From Fluviicola sp. (GTDB lineage Bacteria; Bacteroidota; Bacteroidia; Flavobacteriales_D; Crocinitomicaceae), in NCBI RefSeq assembly GCF_039596395.1, contig NZ_JBCNJT010000003.1, forward strand, positions 310,001 through 374,000: a stretch of DNA of 64,000 nucleotides. Reading direction: 5' to 3'. Each line of letters starts with the position of its first letter. Position 1 is the first letter of the stretch. The translations under genes were made by a program, and so were the position numbers. The notes under the pieces were generated by a model, which did no database searches, was not told the DNA's origin, and saw only the letters and a list, made by a program, of their open reading frames with translations. Shown here piece by piece: positions 57,855 through 64,000 of the stretch.

Positions 57855-58454
57855 TTATCCTTTTTTGATAGCCTCCCACGTCTGGTACATCTTTTCCTGA
57901 CTCGGGCGGTTCGGCTCTATTTCTTCCAGCGGTTCGCACGGGATAAGTGTTTCGTAACATTCTTTCGGCAAAGCCTGGTAAAGAGCGGTTCCTTTGGTTT
58001 TCCAGGCAATCATTTCATCGGAAACTTCCTTGATTATTTTTGCCGGGTTCCCTACAACGAGGCTCCGGCGCGGAATCACCGTGTTTGCGGGTACGAAGCA
58101 CAAAGCCCCGATGATGCATTCTTCTTCGATTACCACGTCGTCCATAATCACGGCATTCATCCCGATCAGGCAATTCTCACCGATCGTTCCGCCGTGCACA
58201 ATAGCTCCATGACCGATGTGCGCTCCTTTTTTCAGGGTAACGGTCGTTCCCGGAAACATGTGAATGGTGCAGTTTTCCTGGACATTGCATCCGTCTTCGA
58301 TGATAATCTGACCCCAATCACCGCGGATCGCAGCACCCGGACCGATGTATACATTTTCCCCGATAATCACATTGCCCGTTACGGCAGCCTGCGGGTGAAT
58401 AAAACTGGATTTTTTAACAACCGGAACAAAGCCATTGAATGAATATACCGCCAT
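57855..58454 (-). CDS. Hexapeptide-repeat protein, PaaY/CaiE (gamma-carbonic-anhydrase-like) family
   Basis: A 199 aa left-handed beta-helix protein. Hexapeptide turns are visible from residue 20 to 135 (GNVIIGENVYIGPGAAIRGD, GAHIGHGAIVHGG, GENCLIGMNAVIMDD), with the metal-site histidines in NCTIHMFPG and HIGHGAIVHGG as in gamma-class carbonic anhydrases. The length and C-terminal helix (PRRSLVVGNPAKIIKEVS to MYQTWEAIKK) match PaaY, a thioesterase-like member, and CaiE. No phenylacetate or carnitine genes are nearby, so the role is open. Confidence 0.85.
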   Translation of the reverse strand: MAVYSFNGFVPVVKKSSFIHPQAAVTGNVIIGENVYIGPGAAIRGDWGQIIIEDGCNVQENCTIHMFPGTTVTLKKGAHIGHGAIVHGGTIGENCLIGMNAVIMDDVVIEEECIIGALCFVPANTVIPRRSLVVGNPAKIIKEVSDEMIAWKTKGTALYQALPKECYETLIPCEPLEEIEPNRPSQEKMYQTWEAIKKG

Positions 58455-58461
58455 GAATACC

Positions 58462-58469
58462 TATTTTTG
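58462..58469 (+). promoter_or_regulatory. -7 box TATTTTTG for tag
   Basis: A TAnnTTTG match, 27 nt before the ATG at 58497. Confidence 0.45.
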
Positions 58470-58496
58470 GTAAAAATATGAAATCAAACTGGCAAA

Positions 58497-59015
58497 ATGA
58501 GTTATTGCGATTATGTTTTAACCAAACCAAAAGACGACCTTCACCGTATCTATCACGATTTTCATTATGGAACACCTATTGAAGATGATAATGAGCTTTT
58601 CGGGCGTTTGATTCTTGAAATTAACCAGGCAGGTTTGTCCTGGGACATCATTTTAAAGAAGCAAGCAAACTTTTCCGAAGCTTTTGACGTTTATAGGATA
58701 GATAAAATTGCTAATTATCAGGAAGATAAAGTGAATGAATTACTTCAGAATTCCGGTATCATACGAAATAAACTGAAAATAAATGCCGTTATTTACAATG
58801 CGAACCAGGTATTGTTATTGCAAAAAGAATTTGGTAGTTTTAAGCAATGGTTAGACAGCCACTTAGGGAAATCCAAAGAAGAGTGGGTGAAGTTGTTTAA
58901 AAAGCATTTTAAATTCGTCGGTGGAGAAATTGTGAACGAATTTTTGATGAGTACCGGCTACCTCCCGGGAGCACATCATCCGGGTTGTTTTAGATATAAA
59001 GAAGAAAAAGCATAG
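58497..59015 (+). CDS. tag: DNA-3-methyladenine glycosylase I
   Basis: A 172 aa base-excision repair enzyme. Cys4 and His17-type residues at the start (MSYCDYVL, RIYHDFHYGTP), then LFGRLILEINQAGLSWDIILKK, which is the family core, followed by GIIRNKLKINAVIYNA (helix-hairpin-helix region) and the C-terminal HHPGC that completes the structural zinc site. The length is close to that of E. coli Tag (187 aa). It removes 3-methyladenine from DNA. The divergent neighbour is the PaaY-like gene; the next gene downstream is unrelated. Confidence 0.9.
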   Translation: MSYCDYVLTKPKDDLHRIYHDFHYGTPIEDDNELFGRLILEINQAGLSWDIILKKQANFSEAFDVYRIDKIANYQEDKVNELLQNSGIIRNKLKINAVIYNANQVLLLQKEFGSFKQWLDSHLGKSKEEWVKLFKKHFKFVGGEIVNEFLMSTGYLPGAHHPGCFRYKEEKA

Positions 59016-59087
59016 CTTTTGATTGGATCGCCCACAGTGGTGGGGAAAAGTCCGGTTGAAAGCAAACTGAAACTAAAAATAAGAGTC

Positions 59088-59744
59088 ATGAAAGCAAAAT
59101 TAATACTTCCAATACTTCTTGTGATGCTGGGTTTTTCAGCAAAATCACAGGTTGGGCTGATGATAGGTCCAGGTTTAAATTATGGATTCGGCTCTGGTCA
59201 GTTGTTCAAAACACTGAATTTAGGAGTGGAAATCCCGCGTGATGAGAACGCTTCTATTTTGATCCGCGCTTATGCGAGTCTGAAAAATTCAAGAACCGAT
59301 TCTACCTATGCAGAAGCAATCGATTTGATGACGAGCCCGTCCGTATTGATGGTAAAAATTAAAAACGGTGTTACACAATTCGGGATCCAGGGAGGAACAA
59401 GAAGGTATTTCATCGGTTCCAACTTCGATTACGGTTTCGGTTTGTACGGAGGTACTGTTTTTGATTTTTCATTCTACAAGCTTTCTACCAAAGTCATGGA
59501 TCCGATCGATGTAAATGCTTACCGTTTGCAGGCTTCCAACAGCGGAAGTGTATTCCTGCTAAGCTTCGGGCTTCAGGGCGGTGTGAAAAAGCAATTCGCA
59601 TTCGGGACTTTATTCACGGACCTTTCGCTGTCTTACGCCATTGTAGCAGCTGGTTCAGCTAAACTATCTGGAGACGCAAGTTCCCAGGTTTCAGCACTGA
59701 ATTTCGGGTTTACTATCGGGTATCGGAAAGACTTGTTTTTTTAA
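59088..59744 (+). CDS. Outer-membrane beta-barrel protein
   Basis: A 218 aa exported protein with signal peptide MKAKLILPILLVMLGFSAKSQ and short barrel strands (VGLMIGPGLNYGFGS, FGIQGGTRRYFIGSNFDYGFGLYGG, LLSFGLQGGVKKQFAFGTLFTDLSLSYAIV, NFGFTIGYRKDLFF with terminal Phe). I recognise no specific family. The frame opens with TTG at 59019, but the signal peptide begins at ATG 59088. The upstream region is short and shows no convincing -7 box, so it may be read through from tag. Confidence 0.75.
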   Translation: MKAKLILPILLVMLGFSAKSQVGLMIGPGLNYGFGSGQLFKTLNLGVEIPRDENASILIRAYASLKNSRTDSTYAEAIDLMTSPSVLMVKIKNGVTQFGIQGGTRRYFIGSNFDYGFGLYGGTVFDFSFYKLSTKVMDPIDVNAYRLQASNSGSVFLLSFGLQGGVKKQFAFGTLFTDLSLSYAIVAAGSAKLSGDASSQVSALNFGFTIGYRKDLFF

Positions 59745-59810
59745 TGGATAATTGAAAATGGACAATTGAAAAGTCTTTTCAATTGCCACTTTTACATTTT
59801 CAATTTTATC
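59745..59810. repeat. Intergenic inverted repeat, family 'GACAATTGAAAA'
   Basis: GATAATTGAAAATG pairs with CATTTTCAATTTTATC, and GACAATTGAAAAG with CTTTTCAATTGCC inside it, giving a long AT-rich hairpin directly after the stop at 59744. The layout resembles 47825-47890. Confidence 0.65.
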
Positions 59811-59880
59811 AGAAGTTCAAAAAGTTGAAGTTATTCAATGGTTTAAACATATGAACCCTTTGAACCTTTTAAACTTGGTT
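59811..59880. repeat. AT-rich intergenic inverted repeat, family 'GGTTCAAA' (copy 3)
   Basis: AAGTTCAAAAAGTTGAAG and GGTTTAAACATATGAACC, then TTTGAACCTTTTAAACTT, the same wording as at 5133 and 12361. It ends at the kinase stop codon, so two repeat families fill this convergent gap side by side. Confidence 0.6.
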
Positions 59881-60767
59881 TAAAATGGCCACCAACCTTT
59901 TTTCTGGCTCAGCCTGTTTTCAAAATCTGAGATAAAGGTCGAATACGAGTTGTAGCGTTTGTCCATTCCTTTTACCAATGCCGTCTTCAGTTCGTTGGCG
60001 TTTAATTTGTTCGGAGGAACGGTAAATTGATGTTTTGCTGCCAGCTTCTGGATCACTTCACTGAAAGCTTTGTATTTGGAATCCAGGTTCGGTAACGGAT
60101 AAGTCAGTTGCAGGTTGGTCGTAATACTCGGATTCGGATCAATCAGTGGCATTCTTCCCTGCAGACAAGTCCAGCAGGTAACACCCAGTGCAAAGTAATC
60201 GGTTCGGTGATCCACGAGATCCAATTCATTCAGCAGTAATTCCGGTGCGGCAAATCCCAATGGGAAAAGCGTTTTGCGTGTTTCTGTTTCATTCTTATTC
60301 AAAGCCAGCCCGAAATCGATCAGTGACACCCGGATTCCTTTGGAAGAATCCACAATGATATTCCCGGGTTTGATGTCCAGATGGTATTGCTTGTTCTGAT
60401 GAATGTGTTCCAGGATCGGTTCCAGCCGTTCCAGCACTTCGAAAAGTTTTTGTGCTTTCTCTTTGGTTCGGAACTGGTCGAGGTAATCTGCCAGTGTTAT
60501 TCCGGGTTGGAAGGATTTGAACAGGAAAATTTCTGAATCGCTTTCAAAAAAGTCGAGTGTTTCCGGTAAACCGTCTACGATGAACGAAAACCCGGCTTCT
60601 TTTCTTAGGCGGTCCTGAACAACGCTGTTTTCTTCCGTTTTTTGAACGGTTTTCAGAATGGACTTTACTCCCGAAATCTTATTTTCGGTCAGGAAGATGT
60701 GAGCAAATTTCCGCTTCTTTTTGGCATCTATTTGTTCTAAAATCCGGTATTTCTCAGCAGGGTTCAT
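59880..60767 (-). CDS. Eukaryote-like protein kinase
   Basis: A 295 aa protein with a single kinase domain. The catalytic loop is HLDIKPGN (129-136, Asp131 and Lys133), the metal-binding motif DFG is at 151-153, and APE (174-176) follows. Lys35 in SGVKSILK and Glu57 are candidates for the ATP-anchoring pair. The Gly-rich loop is not recognisable, so nucleotide binding may be unusual. No transmembrane segment or signal peptide is seen, so it is cytoplasmic. It overlaps the upstream TonB receptor gene by 4 nt (ATGA), an unusual partner for a kinase. Confidence 0.85.
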   Translation of the reverse strand: MNPAEKYRILEQIDAKKKRKFAHIFLTENKISGVKSILKTVQKTEENSVVQDRLRKEAGFSFIVDGLPETLDFFESDSEIFLFKSFQPGITLADYLDQFRTKEKAQKLFEVLERLEPILEHIHQNKQYHLDIKPGNIIVDSSKGIRVSLIDFGLALNKNETETRKTLFPLGFAAPELLLNELDLVDHRTDYFALGVTCWTCLQGRMPLIDPNPSITTNLQLTYPLPNLDSKYKAFSEVIQKLAAKHQFTVPPNKLNANELKTALVKGMDKRYNSYSTFISDFENRLSQKKGWWPF

Positions 60768-63178
60768 CGCTTTACTTCAATCGTAAACTGCAATGTACCA
60801 TAAAAAGTGATTCCATCCGAAGGAAGGATTCCCGGACCCGGATAAGCAGTTGCTCTCCTTGTGTAATAAGATGTATTCAATAAATTGTTGACACCTGCTT
60901 CCAGTTGGAAATACTTTTTGAAAGTGTAGCGCGCGCTCAGGTCCATCACGAAGTAAGCCGGTATTTCCCCGATGACCGCATCACCGCTTCCGAGTTTGGA
61001 ATTCGTTGCATCACTGAACTGCGCCGAGTTGTAAGATCCCTGGATTTGTACCTGCCAGTTTTTGGCGCGTACCTTCAAACCGCTTTTCAGCATGATCGGA
61101 CTCACGTATTCGACCTGCTTGCCGATATAACTTTGTTCCCTGGATGAAATGTAGGTAGCGTGAATGTAGGAGAAGTTCACGAAAATGGAAGAGCCGATTT
61201 TGGAACTGTCGATAAATGCTTTGATGAAATCGAACTCTACAAAACATTCCACACCGGTGTTCAATGCGTTCCCGATATTGGTCCGGATCTTCTTCGTGGT
61301 GTTCGGTTGAGGTGCCAACCCGATCTTGTCTCCGTAGAATAGGGTGAATACCGCTAAATCGGTGTAAAAGTATTTCCCGATAAAGCCACGCCAGCCCAAT
61401 TCAGTAGTGTTCCCGTATTCGTCTTTGATTAGTGAATCGACCACGATATTGGGGTTTGCCACGCGAATGTCGGAGAAGTTGACCGCCCGGTAATTCTGAC
61501 AGAAATTCAAGTAAGCGTTCGAATATTTCCCCGTTTTGAAAGATGCCCCGGCTCCGCCCAAAGGAATGGAACGGCTGATGGTATTGGAACTTTCAATGCG
61601 GGACACGTTTAAGGTGTCGAGGGTAAGCGGGTGAATGGCGTATTGGTAATAATAGCCTTTTGCCGAACTTTTGATGTATTCAAAACGCAAACCGGCATTG
61701 ATGGTCCAGCGGTTTCCTAAAAACCAGATATTGTCGGTAAAAGCAGCGAAGTTTTCGGAAGGGAAACTGAAATCCGAGTTTTCCATGTTGTCCGGGTGCT
61801 CGAATTTGAAATCAGCCCGGTCGCCGTCTGTTGCAAGTCCCTGGAGATTGGTGGTCTGGCCTCTGTAATAACGCGCTCCGACCAGGAAGGCGCTTTCGTG
61901 CTTTTGTTTTTTAGTGACTTTGTAGCGATGCAAAACACGCGCTTCTACACCGGTGTTTTTGAATTCTCCGGCAATCATGTCGCGTTTGCCTCCCGGGTCA
62001 GCTGTGCTGATTTTTCCCAGGTATCCCAACGAATAGCGATCGGATAGCATGCCGAAAGCGCGGATATTCAGGTAAGTCTTTTTGGAAAGTTTCGAATCGT
62101 AATGAAGGGCCAGGATATTCCAGTCTACTTTGAACCAGTTGCGGTCGCGCACGCTTTGTTTCGGATCTTCTTCGAATTGCTTATCGGTTAATCCGCCAGG
62201 CTGTTTTGCCAGGTAGCTCATGCGCGTGTATTCGAGCCGGATTTGGTTGTTCTCGTTGATGCGGTAGCCCAACTGAACAAATCCCTGCTGTTGATTGAAA
62301 TCCGAATTGGGACGGTAACCGTTCCCGGTTTTCAATTGGTAGTATGCCTGGTACTCAAAGCGCCCTGCTGTTCCTGAAATGCGGTTGAAGGTACCGAAAT
62401 AGCCGTAGTTTCCTACCGTGTTGCGGGAAGTAAACTGGAACGGGCTGGTTTGAACCGGATCTTTGATGATGAAGTTCATGAGTCCGCCAAATTGTGTTCC
62501 GTACTGCAAACTTGCCGACCCGCGGATGATTTCGATGGCCTGAAGTGCCTCCAGGGGTGGCGTGTAATAACTTTCCGGGTATCCGAGTGCATCGGCCGAA
62601 ATATCGTAGCCATTTTGACGCGTGTTGAAATTGGCGGCGCGGTTCGGGCTTAATCCTCTTCCTCCGACACCCATCTGGATTCCGGCACCGTCGCTCTCCC
62701 AAATATTTAAGCCGGGAACTTTAGCGAATAATTCTCTCGGATTCGCGCTCGATTTAGCACCGCCCTGGCGTTCTGTTTCAATCAGTGTATTGGTACCGGT
62801 GGCAATCTGCACTCCTTTGATAGGAGGAATGAAACCAATGTCGAAATAATGCAGGCGTTTTCCGCGAACTTCTACTTCTTCCACGGCTGCCGACGTTTGT
62901 ACCTGTATAATGGGATTCGGAGCTACGATTCCGTTCAGTACATAAACCAGTGTATCGATTTGATCGCCGTAAATGATCAGCGGGCCTTTGTCGCAGGGAA
63001 CCCGGAATTTTCCCTGTTCATCCGTCATGGTTTTCTGATTGCCGCATTGCACAAAAATCCCGAATTGCGGGCTCTTCGTCTGATCGATGATTGTTCCTTC
63101 GAAATTCTGGGACCAGGAAAAGGACACAAGCACAGAAAACAGGAAAGAAAGGCTTAATTTTCGAGAGGTAAAATCCAT
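60764..63178 (-). CDS. TonB-dependent receptor, FecA-like
   Basis: An 804 aa outer-membrane receptor with signal peptide MDFTSRKLSLSFLFSVLVSFSWSQ, a short carboxypeptidase-like N-terminal region (about 25-110; FEGTIIDQTKSPQFGIFVQ), the plug (KVPGLNIWESDGAGIQMGVGG at about 150-170, AIEIIRGSASLQYG), and the barrel with a typical C-terminus (LEAGVNNLLNTSYYTRR, GTLQFTIEVKR). The plug wording is that of metal or siderophore receptors of the FecA/FhuA group. The HTTM gene ahead of it and the kinase after it overlap by 25 and 4 nt. An iron substrate is inference from gene context in other Bacteroidota. Confidence 0.9.
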   Translation of the reverse strand: MDFTSRKLSLSFLFSVLVSFSWSQNFEGTIIDQTKSPQFGIFVQCGNQKTMTDEQGKFRVPCDKGPLIIYGDQIDTLVYVLNGIVAPNPIIQVQTSAAVEEVEVRGKRLHYFDIGFIPPIKGVQIATGTNTLIETERQGGAKSSANPRELFAKVPGLNIWESDGAGIQMGVGGRGLSPNRAANFNTRQNGYDISADALGYPESYYTPPLEALQAIEIIRGSASLQYGTQFGGLMNFIIKDPVQTSPFQFTSRNTVGNYGYFGTFNRISGTAGRFEYQAYYQLKTGNGYRPNSDFNQQQGFVQLGYRINENNQIRLEYTRMSYLAKQPGGLTDKQFEEDPKQSVRDRNWFKVDWNILALHYDSKLSKKTYLNIRAFGMLSDRYSLGYLGKISTADPGGKRDMIAGEFKNTGVEARVLHRYKVTKKQKHESAFLVGARYYRGQTTNLQGLATDGDRADFKFEHPDNMENSDFSFPSENFAAFTDNIWFLGNRWTINAGLRFEYIKSSAKGYYYQYAIHPLTLDTLNVSRIESSNTISRSIPLGGAGASFKTGKYSNAYLNFCQNYRAVNFSDIRVANPNIVVDSLIKDEYGNTTELGWRGFIGKYFYTDLAVFTLFYGDKIGLAPQPNTTKKIRTNIGNALNTGVECFVEFDFIKAFIDSSKIGSSIFVNFSYIHATYISSREQSYIGKQVEYVSPIMLKSGLKVRAKNWQVQIQGSYNSAQFSDATNSKLGSGDAVIGEIPAYFVMDLSARYTFKKYFQLEAGVNNLLNTSYYTRRATAYPGPGILPSDGITFYGTLQFTIEVKR

Positions 63179-64000
63179 TTCCGGTGTTTCAAATTGTATT
63201 CTTCTTGCATTAAATCAGTTTCCCGGCTCACAAAATGCCGGTTCGGCCTTCCGTTTAAGGTGACGTAAACATCTGCGGTTACCCTTGGTCGCGACAAATG
63301 TACGCTTTTGCTGCCGAAATGAAGCGTGGTATCCCGGTACTTTTTCCCCAGGAAGTGTGCGAATTGCAGGATCATATCCGGCTGGCGCGACATCTGGTCG
63401 ATCTGTTGCGGCGTTAAGTAATCCGAGTTCGTGATCTCAATGGAACGGCGCGTATGGCGGTCTTCCACGTAAAAAGTGGCGTATCCTTTCTTTTCCATCA
63501 GCATAACCCTCCAGGAAAACCGGAACCCTTCCTCGTGCCAGAACAGGTTTTCAGGGTAAAGCAGGTAACGGAACGGGAGAATCAACTGAACCGCCAGAAA
63601 TACAGACAAACAGCTGGTAATGGTGCGTGAGCGCGAAATGTATTTTTGAGAAGGCCGGCTGGTCCAGCGGAATAGTTTTTTTAGCGGGTTGAGCCATTTG
63701 TGGTGGAAACCGGCCGGGAAGAAAATAAGCGTGCTCAGGATCATAACCCATGGAAAAACTCCGATAGGGAACAAAAGCCAGGTCAGAATGTGAAAGACAA
63801 CCACGAACAAATAGGCGATATTCCGGGTTTTATTGCCGGAAAGGAAAAAAGGGATCGTGAGGTCGTAAAAGCAGGAAAACCAGGAAAAAACGAAGGCCAG
63901 CCAGGAAGTTGCCAGTAAATCACCGACCAGCGGTAAATCGCGGAATGCCTGCAGCCACATGCGCAGCGGTTGTGCTTCCAGCAGCCAGTCGGGGTTGATT
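63154..64000 (-). CDS. HTTM-domain membrane protein (vitamin K-dependent gamma-carboxylase-like), 5' end outside window
   Basis: The C-terminal 281 or so residues of an integral membrane protein. The ATG at 63960 is not the start: the frame stays open to the window end, reading NPDWLLEAQPLRMWLQAF. Several hydrophobic segments are seen (LLATSWLAFVFSWFSCF, NIAYLFVVVFHILTWLLFP, ITSCLSVFLAVQLILPF), followed by PFRYLLYPENLFWHEEGFRFSWRVMLMEK, given as location about residues 125-155 of the visible part, the family hallmark, and YATFYVEDRHTRR. HTTM proteins in Bacteroidota often sit beside TonB receptors and imelysin-type peptidases. The reaction is unknown; its stop overlaps the receptor start by 25 nt. 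Confidence 0.85.
   Translation of the reverse strand, partial: INPDWLLEAQPLRMWLQAFRDLPLVGDLLATSWLAFVFSWFSCFYDLTIPFFLSGNKTRNIAYLFVVVFHILTWLLFPIGVFPWVMILSTLIFFPAGFHHKWLNPLKKLFRWTSRPSQKYISRSRTITSCLSVFLAVQLILPFRYLLYPENLFWHEEGFRFSWRVMLMEKKGYATFYVEDRHTRRSIEITNSDYLTPQQIDQMSRQPDMILQFAHFLGKKYRDTTLHFGSKSVHLSRPRVTADVYVTLNGRPNRHFVSRETDLMQEEYNLKHRKWILPLEN

Noticed and set aside
57777-58442. Plus-strand 221-codon frame opposite the PaaY-like gene
   Set aside because: The minus strand shows clear hexapeptide repeats and family histidines; the plus frame has none.
63958-63960. ATG as the true start of the HTTM gene
   Set aside because: The frame is open to the end of the window and reads family-like NPDWLLEAQPLR before it, so the gene is cut by the window edge.

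Overview
The window looks like chromosomal DNA of a Bacteroidota bacterium, most likely order Flavobacteriales and perhaps close to Fluviicola/Crocinitomicaceae. The placement is inference. What supports it: several proteins carry C-terminal type IX secretion (T9SS) sorting domains of both type A and type B; a PorQ-like T9SS component is encoded; there are three TonB-dependent receptors; the primary sigma factor is the short (289 aa) Bacteroidota form; and many start codons are preceded by a TAnnTTTG (or TAnnTTCG) -7 element. I found no rRNA, tRNA, CRISPR array, transposase gene or prophage.

Layout. 1-5.2 kb: a giant type B T9SS protein with ten tandem 72-73 aa repeats. 5.2-17.1 kb: housekeeping genes (tetrapyrrole-type methyltransferase, LMW phosphatase, rpoD, priA, VOC protein, patatin-barrel phospholipase, RNA methyltransferase) with a lipoprotein and a type A T9SS protein. 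17.3-19.6 kb: a complete Bacteroidota promoter, a cobalamin riboswitch, and a secreted DUF5074/BtuG-like beta-propeller with HYR-like modules and a T9SS tag. 19.9-23.5 kb: citrate synthase and a dipeptidyl peptidase IV. 23.9-31.4 kb: a five-gene operon (lamin-tail protein, TonB receptor, secreted endonuclease I, and a 5'-nucleotidase split over two genes) that reads as an extracellular nucleic-acid and phosphate scavenging locus. 31.5-36.8 kb: a DUF1800/DUF1501 operon with a beta-barrel and a lipoprotein. 37.2-50.6 kb: lpdA, an M61 peptidase, a second type B repeat protein, a TonB receptor, mazG, a PagL-like barrel and a GIN-domain lipoprotein. 50.7-59.7 kb: ACT protein, cmk, beta-barrel, porQ, phosphodiesterase, PDH E1alpha and E2, cold-shock protein, PaaY-like hexapeptide protein, tag, beta-barrel. 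59.9-64 kb: an operon of HTTM protein (cut by the window end), TonB receptor and protein kinase.

How the genes fit together. Much of the window builds and uses the cell surface: T9SS cargo, an export component, receptors, outer-membrane barrels and lipoproteins. Three nutrient-acquisition units stand out: a B12 unit under riboswitch control, a DNA/nucleotide unit, and the HTTM/TonB/kinase unit. PDH E1alpha and E2 are adjacent, E3 is 17 kb away and E1beta is not in the window.

Non-coding DNA. Intergenic space is rich in inverted repeats falling into at least five families. The clearest is a GC-rich palindrome built on GGGACGCGAT/ATCGCGTCCC, present six times plus a half copy, with arm changes that mostly keep pairing. 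Several starts (priA, mazG, cmk, the PagL-like gene, the patatin gene) lie only 4-6 nt downstream of a -7 box and are probably leaderless.
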